Assembly: GCA_000761475.1 (NCBI GenBank)
Contig: JQNW01000005.1
Span: 248,001-312,000 of the forward strand
DNA from: Chromohalobacter israelensis
Lineage (GTDB): Bacteria; Pseudomonadota; Gammaproteobacteria; Pseudomonadales; Halomonadaceae
Reading direction: 5' to 3'
DNA length: 64,000 nucleotides
In this document: positions 1 to 8,405 of the stretch, piece by piece
How the letters are laid out: each line of letters starts with the position of its first letter
Position numbering within the stretch: position 1 is the stretch's first letter
Translations under genes and position numbers: made by a program
The notes under the pieces: generated by a model
What the model was told of the DNA's origin: nothing
Database searches by the model: none
What the model saw: the letters and a program-made list of their open reading frames with translations, nothing else

Positions 1-283
1 GATAGTTCAGGGCCGCACCTTGGGTCTGCTCGATATCCCTCGCCCAGTCGTGGTGAGAAGCGAGGGGGTCGACCGATACCCCCACCAACTTGACGCCACG
101 CGCGGCGAACTCGTCCTTACGCCTGGCAAACGCGCCCAGTTCCGTGGTACAGACTGGCGTATAATCGGCGGGGTGCGAGAACAGTACGGCCCAGTCCTTG
201 CCCAGCCACTGATGAAAGCCAAGCGTGCCTTCGGTGGATTCGACCGTGAAATCGGGAGCTATCTCCCCTAGCTGTAGGGTCAT
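1..283 (-). CDS. 1-Cys peroxiredoxin (AhpC/TSA family), 5' part only
   Basis: Reads leftward from an ATG at 281-283 and is still open at the window edge, giving 94 N-terminal residues. The sequence has the peroxiredoxin active-site motif PVCTTE, with the peroxidatic Cys at residue 45 after SHPADYTP. The HDWARDIEQ segment fits the Prx6/1-Cys type. The family reduces hydrogen peroxide and organic peroxides in the cytoplasm. A ribosome site (AAGGA) lies just before the start. A MerR-type promoter with a 19-bp spacer sits 45-75 bases upstream, so the gene is probably induced by a metal or redox signal. The resolving mechanism cannot be judged because the C-terminus is missing. Confidence 0.9.
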   Translation of the reverse strand, partial: MTLQLGEIAPDFTVESTEGTLGFHQWLGKDWAVLFSHPADYTPVCTTELGAFARRKDEFAARGVKLVGVSVDPLASHHDWARDIEQTQGAALNY

Positions 284-327
284 CTCGCTATCCTTATCTA
301 TGGCAAGTGTCGGATGATGCACTACAC

Positions 328-358
328 ACGATAACCTTGAAGTCAACTTTAAGGTCAA
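328..358 (-). promoter_or_regulatory. MerR-family promoter/operator of the peroxiredoxin gene
   Basis: Leftward -35 TTGACC (358-353) and -10 TATCGT (333-328) are separated by 19 bases. The spacer carries a near-perfect dyad, ACCTTGAAGT-CA-ACTTTAAGGT (334-355), with one mismatch between arms. An overlong 19-bp spacer with a central dyad is the hallmark of promoters activated by MerR-family regulators. Which regulator acts here is not known; its gene is not adjacent in the window. Confidence 0.7.
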
Positions 359-417
359 GGGCTTTCGAGGAAAGGAGTATATCCCTTTGCGTTATATCGA
401 AAGGCATTTATCCATGG

Positions 418-448
418 TTGACCTTGCAGTAGATGTAACCTTTAGAAT
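418..448 (+). promoter_or_regulatory. possible MerR-type promoter for the disrupted ccdA
   Basis: TTGACC (418-423) and TAGAAT (443-448) are separated by 19 bases, the spacing of MerR-family promoters. The dyad inside is weak (TTGCA/TGTAA, one mismatch), so regulator binding is less certain than at the divergent site at 328-358. It would transcribe toward ccdA at 532, which is now cut by an insertion sequence. Confidence 0.4.
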
Positions 449-546
449 CATCCGCCGAACCAAATGCGAAGCCGGCGGCTGGCCCCAGGCTGCCTCGCGC
501 CTAGCACCTTACCCCCAGGAAGCGTAACGCCTTGGAATCTCTCTCT

Positions 547-1800
547 TCTATCGGTGAGTTATTGTCAATTCTGGTGGATGGCGGTCAGGCCGCATTCCTG
601 TCTGACTGATCGGTTACCTGCTCCCCGTCCTGGAACTTGACGTTGCTGACGACCAGCTCCAGTTTCTGGGAGTGTTTGATGCGCCTCCAGCGCTTCTGAG
701 CGCTCTGGAGCAGCTTGAAGACCATCGCCAGGGTCGTCGCCCGGGAGCCGCAGTTTCGGCTGCGCTTGGTCCTCAGCCGGACCGTGGCGAAGGTCGACTC
801 GATCGGGTTGGTGGTGCGGATATGCACCCAGTGCTCTGCCGGGTAGTCGTAAAACGCCAGCAGCTCGTCCCGATCCTTGGCCAGGCACGCCATCGCCTTG
901 GGGTACTTGGCCTCGAAGCGTTGCACCGTGCGATCAAAGGCCTTGTGTGCCTCGTCGCGGGTCTCGGCCATCCAGATGTCATGAAGGTCAGCCTTGACCT
1001 TCGGCTGAACAGATTTCGGCAGCTTGTTCAGTACATTAGCAGTCTTGTGGACCCAGCAGCGTTGATGGTCGGTCGCCGGGTAAATCTTGCTCAGAGCCGC
1101 CCAGAACCCCATGGCACCGTCGCCTACCGCCAGTTTCGGGGGCGTAGTCAGGCCTCGTGCTCGTAGGCTCGTCAGCACGGTCTCCCAGCTGGCCGCCGAC
1201 TCGCGGAAGCCGTCTTCGACGGCCACCAGCTCTTTGCGGCCCTGCTCGGTTACGCCGATGATCACCAGCAGGCACAGGCGGTCATCTAGGCGCACATTGC
1301 TGTAGATTCCATCAGCCCACCAGTAGACGTAGCCCCGGTCTCCCAGGTCCCGCATCAGTTCCTCGATGCTGCGAGCCCGCTTCAAGTAGGGCGGCAGCAA
1401 GCTGCTGTTGAAGCGGGCGCCACCGCTGCTGCGGTCACGCACCTTGGGTACCTGCACGCTGACATCCCCGATCCCGGTCTGGACCGTGCGCTCAGGCAGG
1501 TAGCCGTTGCGGACCACGGCCTGGCGGCCATCGTCGAGCCGATGATCCGCATACTGCGACAGGAAGGTGGCCAACTCAGCCTCGACGGCCTTGGCGATCA
1601 GGTCACGGGCGCCTTGGCGCAGCAGCTCGTGCAGCGGGTCAGTGACTTGGGGTTCTGGTTGTGAAAGAGCCCGGAGGGTAGAATCGGTCATGGCGTATCC
1701 ACTCCTGTTGATTGAGATCTTGGTCGTGATCAATCAACAGGATACGCCACCCTTCCTACCTCCTCCCGTACACCAGAAGTCACCATAGCTCTCTATCGGT
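547..1800. mobile_element. IS256-family insertion sequence, internally deleted copy, with 9-bp target duplication
   Basis: The element spans 556-1791 (1,236 bp). It is bounded by related inverted ends (GAGTTATTGTCAATTCTGGT on the left; GAGCTATGGTGACTTCTGGT read inward from the right) and flanked by the direct repeat TCTATCGGT at 547-555 and 1792-1800. It is the same element as the one at 21627-23009 but 147 bp shorter, and lies in the opposite orientation. The intact target duplication shows an independent insertion event. Confidence 0.9.
585..1733 (-). CDS. IS256-family transposase with a 49-residue in-frame deletion
   Basis: 382 residues of a Mutator/IS256-type DDE transposase. Compared with the 431-residue copy at 21685-22980 it lacks 49 residues after RSIEEL (about residue 125). 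It has a few substitutions at the junction ([13 protein letters not shown] against [12 protein letters not shown]) and otherwise appears identical. The first catalytic Asp (WWADGIY), the second Asp (VGDGAMGFW) and the C-terminal Glu region (TTNPIESTF) remain. The lost part lies between the N-terminal DNA-binding region and the catalytic core, so the protein may be inactive, although the frame is kept and its ends could still be mobilised by the intact copy. Confidence 0.85.
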   Translation of the reverse strand: MITTKISINRSGYAMTDSTLRALSQPEPQVTDPLHELLRQGARDLIAKAVEAELATFLSQYADHRLDDGRQAVVRNGYLPERTVQTGIGDVSVQVPKVRDRSSGGARFNSSLLPPYLKRARSIEELMRDLGDRGYVYWWADGIYSNVRLDDRLCLLVIIGVTEQGRKELVAVEDGFRESAASWETVLTSLRARGLTTPPKLAVGDGAMGFWAALSKIYPATDHQRCWVHKTANVLNKLPKSVQPKVKADLHDIWMAETRDEAHKAFDRTVQRFEAKYPKAMACLAKDRDELLAFYDYPAEHWVHIRTTNPIESTFATVRLRTKRSRNCGSRATTLAMVFKLLQSAQKRWRRIKHSQKLELVVSNVKFQDGEQVTDQSDRNAA

Positions 1801-2547
1801 CTGATCGGTGCCTTCGCCGGCGGGTTGGTCTCCTTCTTCTCGCCCTGCACGCTCCCGCTGCTACCGGCCTACCTGTCGGTGGTCACGGGCGGTAGTGCCG
1901 ACAAGGCCGACAGGCGGCTGGAGGCATTGATCCTCAGTGCCTTCTTCGTCTTCGGCTTCAGCATCGTGTTCATCCTGTTGGGACTCGGCGCCAGTGGTAT
2001 CGGCCAGCTGATGCGGGGGTATCGCCAGGAATTCAACTGGGTCGCCGGCTCGGCGGTGATCGTGCTGGGCCTGTTCATGACCGGTGTGTTCCGGTTGTCG
2101 TTTTTCCAGCGCACTCTGCAGTTCACACCGAATGTCCAGGGTGGCTCCCCCCTGTCGGCGACGGTATTCGGGGTCTCCTTCGCCATCGGCTGGACGCCCT
2201 GCATCGGCCCCATCCTGGGCGCCATCCTGATGGCCACCTCCAGTGCCGCCAGTGCTCAGGCCGGCATGCTCTATCTCAGCGCCTACTCGGCGGGCCTGGC
2301 GCTGCCCTTTCTCGCCAGCACCCTGCTGATCAATCGATTCGCCCTGCATCGGCAACGTCTGGGTAGGTGGAGCGCCTATGCTCGCCCGGTCGCCGGCACG
2401 ATCGTGATCCTGATGGGCATCGCTATTGTCTCGGGCACCATGACGCGTCTTTCCAGCATTATGGTCGACTTGTTTCCCTCGCTGGCGACACTGGGGTAGC
2501 CCGGCCGTATATCGGTCATGCGACAACCACACTGAAGGCGGTTCCTG

Positions 2548-3168
2548 ATGTCCTTCTACGAGAATCACGTTTTGCCACACCTCCTCCACTTGGCATGCGG
2601 CAACACGGTGGTCGAGCGACAGCGGGCGGCCGTGGTGCCGCAGGCACGGGGCCGTGTTCTGGAGGTGGGTATGGGGTCCGGGCTCAATATTCCCCACTAC
2701 GATCCGGACCGGGTCGAGCTGGTCTGGGGGCTCGAGCCTTCCGAAGGCATGCGACGCAAGGCCCGCCACAACGTCGCCAGCGCACAGTTCGAGGTGCGCT
2801 GGCTGGACCTGCCGGGCGAGGAGGTCCCTCTCGACGACAACAGTGTCGATACCGTGGTGCTCACCTACACCCTGTGCACGATTCCGGACTGGCACCGGGC
2901 GTTGGAGCAGATGCGTCGCGTGCTCAAGCCGGGTGGCCAACTGCTGTTCTGCGAACACGGCACGGCGCCCGACGAAGCCGTACGCCAGTGGCAGCGCCGT
3001 ATCAATCCCCTGTGGCGCAGAGTGGCGGGGGGCTGCCATCTCAACCGCGACATACCCGAGCTTATCGGGCACGCAGGCTTCGGTATCCAGCGGATGGAGA
3101 CGGGCTATCTTTCGAAGGTCCCGAGGTTTGCCGGTTTCAATTTCTGGGGGGCTGCTGTTCCCCGCTGA
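2548..3168 (+). CDS. class I SAM-dependent methyltransferase (UbiE-like)
   Basis: 206 residues with a Rossmann methyltransferase fold: motif I VLEVGMGSGLN near residue 35, an acidic residue in GLEPSEGM, DLPGEEVPLDDNSVDTVV, and LKPGGQLLFCEHG as motif III. Transfer of a methyl group from S-adenosylmethionine is well supported; the acceptor is not known. The ATG is preceded by AAGG. The gene follows ccdA by 48 bp on the same strand and may once have been co-transcribed with it. Similar small methyltransferases occur in metal and metalloid resistance islands, but a role in metal methylation would be a guess. Confidence 0.8.
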   Translation: MSFYENHVLPHLLHLACGNTVVERQRAAVVPQARGRVLEVGMGSGLNIPHYDPDRVELVWGLEPSEGMRRKARHNVASAQFEVRWLDLPGEEVPLDDNSVDTVVLTYTLCTIPDWHRALEQMRRVLKPGGQLLFCEHGTAPDEAVRQWQRRINPLWRRVAGGCHLNRDIPELIGHAGFGIQRMETGYLSKVPRFAGFNFWGAAVPR

Positions 3169-3535
3169 TCAAGCCCTCGTGTAATGAGGCGATTCCCCGA
3201 ACAACTGGCCATCCACTTCGATGGCGGTGCCATCCACGAACACTGGCACATAGCTCAGGGTCTTGACCTGATAGTCCAGGATCGGCGGCGCCAAGTGCCT
3301 TGCCCAGTAGCGAGCGATGCTCTGGAGCGCGTCGAGGTGGGCCGTCCCCATGCGTACCAGGTATTTGCCGAGGCGGCGTCCCGCCGGCACGGTCTCGATG
3401 CCCAGCAGCTTCGCCGTGACCGGATCCTGACGTAAGGCGTCCAGATCGGACGTGCGCCATTGCCCGTGGCGAGGGAGGCCACCAGGCTCCAGAGTGTCTC
3501 CGCATCACTGGCGCCGTGCTTGAAGTGATTTTGCT
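3169..3535 (-). pseudogene. IS1380-family transposase fragment, frameshifted
   Basis: Reading leftward, one frame gives HFKHGASDAETLWSLVASLA and the next frame gives DLDALRQDPVTAKLLGIETV followed by LGKYLVRMGTAH and VFVDGTAIEVDG. This matches the N-terminal third of IS1380-type transposases, with a frameshift near 3452. It stops at TGA (3169-3171). No inverted ends or remaining catalytic half are visible, so this is a decayed remnant. It sits between the methyltransferase and the HMA-CDF gene and marks a past rearrangement. Confidence 0.65.
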
Positions 3536-3583
3536 AGGTGAACTGGCTCAGCAGGCCACTGAATAGCTACTAATGGACATTAT

Positions 3584-4480
3584 TTAACCCTTGAGCGCCA
3601 GAATGCGCCTGGCACCGTTAAGCACAATGACCCCCGCGATGGTGCCGATAATCAGATCCGGATAATTGGTTCCGGTCCACGCGACCAAGGCGCCGGCGGT
3701 GATGACCCCCAGATTGATCACCACGTCGTTGGCCGAGAATATCCAACTTGCCTTCATGTGCGCCCCGCCCTCTCGATGTTTGGATATCAGCAGCAGACAA
3801 CTGGTATTGGCAATCAATGCGACGAATGCAATCGCCATCATCATCAGCGATTCAGGCTCGCTACCGAATACAAAGCGCCTGACCACCTCTGCGAGTACGC
3901 CAACCGCCAGAATCAGTTGGAGCACACCTGCAAGATGCGCGGCACGCACCTGCATTTTTACGCTATGCCCAACCGCATACAGGGCGAGCCCGTACACGGC
4001 CGCATCGGCAAAATTGTCCAGGGATTCTCCAATCAGGCCGGTGGAGTGCGCGATCAGGCCGGCCGTCATTTCCACCACGAACAGGACCGCATTGATACCG
4101 AGCAACCAACGCAGGGTGCCGGACTCCTGCGCGGCAGAGGCCGACGTGTCACCGACCGCCTTGATCGACTCAGGATCGGCAGCGGCCGTTTCCTGAAGCG
4201 AGGCTCCTAGCCCCAAGGTTGTCAGTTTTGCGGTGATGGGCTCGACCTCGCCGTCATGCACGACCTCTAATCGGCGGTTCGACAAGTCGAAGGACAGCAC
4301 CCGAATCTCCTCAAAGCCGTTCAGGGCCAGGCGAATCATTCGCTCTTCCGATGGACAGTCCATCTTCGGCACGGCATAAACGCTGACCCATTTCCCCGAT
4401 GCTTCGGAGGAGCGACGCATATCGGTATCCGCTATGGGCGTCGCATCGCCGCCACAGGGGGCTCCACAGGTTTTGCTCAT
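3584..4480 (-). CDS. cation diffusion facilitator with N-terminal HMA-like domain (CzcD-type)
   Basis: 298 residues. Residues about 30-95 form a heavy-metal-associated-like domain with PKMDCPSEE in place of the usual CxxC. Residues about 120-298 hold a CDF transporter core, with GESLDNFADAAVYGLALYAVG and SANDVVINLGVITAGALVAW carrying the acidic metal site. CDF proteins export Zn, Cd, Co or Fe from the cytoplasm by proton exchange. I chose the ATG at 4478-4480, which has GGAG eight bases upstream; the in-frame ATG at 4523-4525 lies inside the operator. The gene is divergent from the CadR-like regulator at 4578 and shares its control region. The fused HMA domain is a recurring variant in proteobacterial Cd/Zn loci. 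Confidence 0.85.
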   Translation of the reverse strand: MSKTCGAPCGGDATPIADTDMRRSSEASGKWVSVYAVPKMDCPSEERMIRLALNGFEEIRVLSFDLSNRRLEVVHDGEVEPITAKLTTLGLGASLQETAAADPESIKAVGDTSASAAQESGTLRWLLGINAVLFVVEMTAGLIAHSTGLIGESLDNFADAAVYGLALYAVGHSVKMQVRAAHLAGVLQLILAVGVLAEVVRRFVFGSEPESLMMMAIAFVALIANTSCLLLISKHREGGAHMKASWIFSANDVVINLGVITAGALVAWTGTNYPDLIIGTIAGVIVLNGARRILALKG

Positions 4481-4512
4481 GATACGACTCCACTTGAATA
4501 TTATCGGGCTAT

Positions 4513-4544
4513 CATTTAAAACCATATAGTCACTATAAGGTCAA
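4513..4544 (-). promoter_or_regulatory. MerR-family operator between the CDF gene and cadR
   Basis: The dyad ACCATATAGT-C-ACTATAAGGT (4521-4541) lies in the divergent region. Read leftward, TTGACC (4544-4539) and TTAAAT (4519-4514) are separated by 19 bases, the MerR-family arrangement. It resembles CadR/PbrR operators and should drive the CDF gene and autoregulate the regulator. Confidence 0.75.
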
Positions 4545-4577
4545 CAGAGCGGAGAGAATCCGTTGAGGAGGAGCTTG

Positions 4578-4985
4578 GTGCGTATTGGTCAGTTGGCAGA
4601 GTTGGTAGGGGTCGATACACAGACGATCCGCTTCTATGAACGACAGGGCCTGTTACCGTCGCCTGATCGGCAGGAGAACGGTTACCGTGTCTATACCGAG
4701 GAACATGGTGAGCGGCTGGCTTTCATTTGTCGCTGCAGAATCCTGGACCTGTCGCTAGCAGAGATTCACGAGCTACAGAGGTATCAGGACGACCCTCACC
4801 AACCTTGTGCCGCCGTGAACGCTTTGCTCGATGATCACATCTCTCACGTGCGCTCGCAGATAACCGCTCTACAGGCGCTTGAGAAACAACTCGTTTCACT
4901 GAGAGCGAGTTGCAACGATGGCCGGGAAGTTGAGGCGTGTGGGGTTCTTGCTGGAATTAGCGAGGGAAGCATGCACCAACAGTAG
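4578..4985 (+). CDS. cadR: MerR-family Cd(II)/Pb(II)-type regulator (CadR-like)
   Basis: 135 residues with an N-terminal winged helix (RIGQLAELVGVDTQTIRFYE), a long dimerisation helix, the sensor-site cysteine in HQPCAAVNALLDDH, and a C-terminal cysteine tail (SCNDGREVEACGVL). This cysteine pattern is that of Cd/Pb-responsive MerR regulators. The GTG at 4578 gives the family start M-R-I-G-Q-L and has AGGAGG six bases upstream; the TTG at 4563 overlaps that ribosome site. It is divergent from the HMA-CDF exporter. Metal specificity is inferred from cysteine placement and neighbours. Confidence 0.85.
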   Translation: MRIGQLAELVGVDTQTIRFYERQGLLPSPDRQENGYRVYTEEHGERLAFICRCRILDLSLAEIHELQRYQDDPHQPCAAVNALLDDHISHVRSQITALQALEKQLVSLRASCNDGREVEACGVLAGISEGSMHQQ

Positions 4986-5122
4986 GTTGACGCATCAACC
5001 ATTAAATCCGGATACCCTCCCCAGCCGTGCATTAGAATGTACGAGAGTCTGAAGAAACGCCCCAGCGATCCTGTTCGCCAGGGCGCCGCTGTGCTGATGT
5101 ATTGAACGCTACTCAGTCGCGG
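4986..5122. other. short intergenic stretch, no gene seen
   Basis: Lies between the convergent cadR and HtrA-like genes. I see no open frame with a ribosome site and no strong hairpin with a T-run. Confidence 0.5.
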
Positions 5123-6538
5123 TTAGTCACCATTGCCCACTCGCAGGGCCACGAAGTAGGTGCGGCCTTCGCGGTTGAGCAGAACAGGCACCGCTTGATC
5201 ATCTGGCAGGCGGGTCAGCATCTCCTTCAGCTGTTCCGGACTCTCTACCGGCTGCTGGCCCAGTCTGACCAGCACATCGCCGGGGCGAATGCCGGCGGCA
5301 GCGGCATGTCCGGCGGGGGCCACCTTGACGATGCGCACCCCGTGATCGATGCCAAGCCGACGCTTCTCCATGTCGTTCAACGGCTGAACCGCGATGCCCA
5401 GTCGAACCGGGTCGCCATCGGATTGACCGGGGCCGGCATCCGGCCACTCGCCAACTTCCACCGTGATGGTCTCCTGCTGACCATCGCGCAACACGGAGAG
5501 ATCAACGTCTTCGCCGGGGGCCGTCTCACCGATCAGGCGCGGCAGCGTGGTGGAGTGGTCCACTTCCTGGCCGTTCACCTCAAGGATGACATCACCGGCC
5601 TTGAGGCCGCCTTCTGTCCCAGGGCTGCCGGGCTCGACCTGGGCAATCAAGGCACCCTCGGCCTGCTCCATGCCGAAGGACTCCGCCAGGTCCTTGGATA
5701 CCGGCTGGATGCTGACGCCCAGCCAGCCGCGGCTCACGTACCCCTCTTCACGGAGCTGGTTGGCCACATCCAGTGCCACATCAATGGGAATGGCGAAGGA
5801 GAGGCCCATGTAGCCTCCACTACGGGTCAGGATCTGGGAATTAATGCCCACGACCTCACCGTCGAGGTTAAACAGTGGTCCGCCCGAGTTGCCCGGGTTG
5901 ATCGCCACATCGGTCTGGATGAAGGGAACGTAGACGTCTTGGGGCAGGGTGCGGTTGATGGCACTGATGATCCCGGACGTCACCGAGTGGTCGAAGCCGA
6001 AGGGTGAGCCTATGGCGGCGACCCACTGGCCGACCTGGAGGTTGTCGGAGTTGCCCAGTTGCAGGGTGGGTAGGTTATCCGCCTCGACCTTGAGGACCGC
6101 CACATCGGTCTTCTCGTCGGCCCCCACCAGCTCGGCCGAGAGTTCGCGACGGTCGTTGAGGCGCACCAGAATCTTGTCGGCCTCCTTGACCACGTGCGCG
6201 TTGGTCATGATGTAGCCGTCTTCATCGAAGATGAAGCCCGACCCCAGTGACCGACGCGGCTCTTCATTGCGATTGGGCGCACCGCCAGGTGGCATCGGGA
6301 AGCGGTCGTCGAAGAAGTCACGGAAGATCTCCGGCACCTCCTGCCCCCCAAATTGCCGTGAGGACGTCATGGACTTCTCGACCTTGCGGGAGGTGGAGAT
6401 GTTGACCACGGCCGGCGCGGCCTCGTCGACCAGTTCCGTGAAGTCCGGCAGCTGTGGCTCGGCGAGGGCTGGCGTTGCCACCATCAGCAGTAAAGCTAAG
6501 CTCATCAGCCAGGCGTGCGAGTAAGGCTTGGGTATCAC
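5123..6538 (-). CDS. periplasmic serine protease, DegP/HtrA (MucD) family
   Basis: 471 residues: a signal peptide (cut after ALA, about residue 26), a trypsin-like domain with His115 (TNAHVV), Asp145 (KTDVAVL) and Ser218 (NPGNSGGPL), then two PDZ domains (about residues 275-365 and 375-465). These proteases degrade or refold damaged envelope proteins. The start is GTG at 6536-6538 with AAGGAG seven bases upstream. The length and two PDZ domains match MucD/DegS-DegP homologues of halophiles and pseudomonads. It lies inside the metal island between two CDF exporters, suggesting a role in envelope stress during metal exposure (inference). Confidence 0.9.
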   Translation of the reverse strand: MIPKPYSHAWLMSLALLLMVATPALAEPQLPDFTELVDEAAPAVVNISTSRKVEKSMTSSRQFGGQEVPEIFRDFFDDRFPMPPGGAPNRNEEPRRSLGSGFIFDEDGYIMTNAHVVKEADKILVRLNDRRELSAELVGADEKTDVAVLKVEADNLPTLQLGNSDNLQVGQWVAAIGSPFGFDHSVTSGIISAINRTLPQDVYVPFIQTDVAINPGNSGGPLFNLDGEVVGINSQILTRSGGYMGLSFAIPIDVALDVANQLREEGYVSRGWLGVSIQPVSKDLAESFGMEQAEGALIAQVEPGSPGTEGGLKAGDVILEVNGQEVDHSTTLPRLIGETAPGEDVDLSVLRDGQQETITVEVGEWPDAGPGQSDGDPVRLGIAVQPLNDMEKRRLGIDHGVRIVKVAPAGHAAAAGIRPGDVLVRLGQQPVESPEQLKEMLTRLPDDQAVPVLLNREGRTYFVALRVGNGD

Positions 6539-6646
6539 AATGGGCTCCTTCCGGGGGCATGGAACATGGTAGCCAACTTGGTACAGCGCCCACTATGCAA
6601 AGTTCCGTACTCCTAACCCCGGCTCGGCCTTCAACAGAGTTCGGGC

Positions 6647-6677
6647 TTGAAGCTTGAGTTGCTATAGGTTTTATACT
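6647..6677 (+). promoter_or_regulatory. MerR-type promoter of the second CDF gene
   Basis: TTGAAG (6647-6652) and TATACT (6672-6677) are separated by 19 bases. The right half of the spacer, GTTGCTATAGGTTTTATACT, closely matches GTTGCTACAGGGATTATGCT at the cadA promoter (10429-10459), so both are probably controlled by the same MerR protein (9948-10406). Confidence 0.6.
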
Positions 6678-6711
6678 GCTGGGTCATCAGGTGACACCAC
6701 AAGGATGACGC

Positions 6712-7626
6712 ATGGGACATCATCACGATCATCCCCATCTTGCCCCCACCTCTGGTGACCGTCGGGTGAGTATCGCCATCTGGGCCAACGGGATATTGAC
6801 CCTTGCCCAGATCGTTGGGGGCATTCTGGCGGGAAGCCTCTCGCTGATCGCGGATGCGCTGCATAATTTTTCCGACATGGCTGCGCTTGTCATTGCCTTT
6901 GCTGCCCGCAAGATCGCGAGACGACCGCCCGACTCACAGATGACGTTTGGCTATGGCCGAATCGAGGTTGTCGCAGCGCTGATCAACTACACCACCCTCA
7001 TTATCGTTGGCATTTATCTAATTTACGAAGGCTTCATGCGCATGATCGACCCGCCAGAGATTCAGGGCTGGATAGTCGTTATCATTGGCATTGTCGCTCT
7101 TCTTGTCGATGCGCTAACGGCCTTGCTCACCTGGTCGATGCAAAAACATAGCGTCAATATCCGCGCCCTCTTCCTGCACAACCTGTCTGATGCCTTTGCG
7201 TCCATCGCCGTGATCATCGGGGGCTCACTGATTCTGCTGTATGACATGCGCTGGGTAGACCCCGCGATTACGATCGGTATTGCACTCTATATTCTCTATC
7301 TTGCCTTTACGGAGATAGGTACCCCTATCCGGACACTGATGCTGGGCTCGCCACCCGATGTCGATGGTCAATCCGTCATTGATCTCCTGCGCAGCGTCGA
7401 AGGGGTTGAGGATGTGCATCATGTTCACCTATGGCAAATGCAGGAGAATAACGCCGCGCTTGACTGCCACGTGGTGACGACGGAAGCCGGCTGGCAGCAG
7501 CTCGAGGCGATCAAGGCGGATATCAAAGCTCAGCTGAAAGCGCGCTTTGGCATTGGCCACTCCAGCTTGGAATTCGAGCATATTGATCATGCACATCAGG
7601 ATGCCAACCTTTATGGGCATGGATAA
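6712..7626 (+). CDS. cation diffusion facilitator, CzcD/ZitB-like zinc exporter
   Basis: 304 residues. It starts with a His-rich segment (GHHHDHPH) and then has six membrane helices. The metal-site motifs are DALHNFSD in helix 2 (His51, Asp55) and FLHNLSD in helix 5, followed by a cytoplasmic ferredoxin-like domain (about residues 215-300). This is a proton-coupled exporter of Zn(II), possibly Cd(II) or Co(II), in the inner membrane. The ATG has AAGGA nearby. The promoter at 6647 is of MerR type, so expression should be metal-induced. It is a second CDF in the island, without the HMA extension of the first. Confidence 0.9.
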   Translation: MGHHHDHPHLAPTSGDRRVSIAIWANGILTLAQIVGGILAGSLSLIADALHNFSDMAALVIAFAARKIARRPPDSQMTFGYGRIEVVAALINYTTLIIVGIYLIYEGFMRMIDPPEIQGWIVVIIGIVALLVDALTALLTWSMQKHSVNIRALFLHNLSDAFASIAVIIGGSLILLYDMRWVDPAITIGIALYILYLAFTEIGTPIRTLMLGSPPDVDGQSVIDLLRSVEGVEDVHHVHLWQMQENNAALDCHVVTTEAGWQQLEAIKADIKAQLKARFGIGHSSLEFEHIDHAHQDANLYGHG

Positions 7627-7727
7627 CACGCCACTATTCGCCGACTTAGGCACCCAACAGCGGCTGAGCTCCACTCAGCAGCATCCTGAGCTTTTTTAAA
7701 CCTAACTCTTTGAAATTGAGAGAAAAA

Positions 7728-8405
7728 ATGTACAAAAAAGCGACGTTTATCCTGGCCGGAGCGTTGATGCTGACGGCCATCATCGTGATCGTGTCGAGGC
7801 CCTCGTTGTTGGGCATGGGCGCCGAGACGGCGAGCCGAGAGGGTGCACAGGCCGAGAATTCGCTGGTGCGCGCACACTCGCCGGTCCTAGGATCGGAAGA
7901 GGCACCGGTGACGGTCGTGGAGTTCTTCGACCCGGCCTGTGAGGCCTGCCGTGCCTTCTATCCGCTGACCAAGCGCATCCTGGAAGCCTACCCCGAGAAG
8001 GTGCGGTTGGTGGTGCGCTACACGCCCTTCCACGGAGACGTATCCGAAACCGCCATTCGCGTGCTGGAAGTCGCCAGGCGCCAGGACGTATTCCAGCCGG
8101 TGCTGGAGGCGTTGCTGGCTCGGCAGAGCCAGTGGGCGGCTCATGGCAGTGTCGATGAGGAAGCGATCATGGAGATCGCCAGCGAGGCCGGACTGGACAG
8201 AACCGTAGCCGAAGAGCAGCTCAATTCACCAGAGGTACAGGCGGTCTTCGACCAGGACAAGGCTGACGTCGAGGCCAACCAGATCAGCAAGACGCCGACC
8301 TTCTTCGTCAATGGCGAGCTGTTGGACCCCTTCGGCATGCAGGAGCTGGTCGACGCCGTTAACCGTGAGGTAGCCGAGGTCTCCGGCGAAGAGGATGCAT
8401 CATGA
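7728..8405 (+). CDS. DsbA-like thiol:disulfide protein (thioredoxin fold)
   Basis: 225 residues with an N-terminal membrane anchor or signal (residues 5-23), then a DsbA-type domain starting EEAPVTVVEFFDPACEACRAF. The active-site cysteines are Cys71 and Cys74 (C-E-A-C) and the cis-Pro loop is SKTPTFFVNG. It probably oxidises or isomerises disulfides in the periplasm. The ATG at 7728 is preferred to an in-frame TTG 18 bases upstream because it places the signal at the N-terminus. Its last four bases overlap the M23 peptidase start (ATGA), so the two are translationally coupled. Confidence 0.85.
   Translation: MYKKATFILAGALMLTAIIVIVSRPSLLGMGAETASREGAQAENSLVRAHSPVLGSEEAPVTVVEFFDPACEACRAFYPLTKRILEAYPEKVRLVVRYTPFHGDVSETAIRVLEVARRQDVFQPVLEALLARQSQWAAHGSVDEEAIMEIASEAGLDRTVAEEQLNSPEVQAVFDQDKADVEANQISKTPTFFVNGELLDPFGMQELVDAVNREVAEVSGEEDAS

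Larger units (their letters stand above)
532..2499 (+). pseudogene. ccdA: CcdA-family cytochrome c biogenesis/thiol transfer protein, split by an IS256-family element
   Basis: The gene begins at a TTG (532) preceded by AGGAA, runs eight codons to 555, and resumes at 1801 in the same frame once the insertion (556-1791) and one 9-bp target copy are removed. The rebuilt protein is about 240 residues with roughly six hydrophobic segments. It keeps the two family cysteines in SPCTLPLLPAYLS and GWTPCIGPILGA. CcdA/DsbD-like proteins carry reducing equivalents across the inner membrane to periplasmic thiol proteins. As it stands the gene lacks its start and ribosome site. Expression would need a start inside the remnant, for example the GTG at 1825, which would remove the first membrane segment. 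Probably inactive. Confidence 0.8.

Noticed and set aside
1861-3072. A 403-codon leftward frame opposite ccdA and the methyltransferase
   Set aside because: It is the complement of two well-supported genes, is rich in His, Gln, Gly and Arg in no domain pattern, and has no ribosome site.
5102-6007. A long rightward frame opposite the HtrA-like protease
   Set aside because: It mirrors the protease coding strand and shows no family motif.
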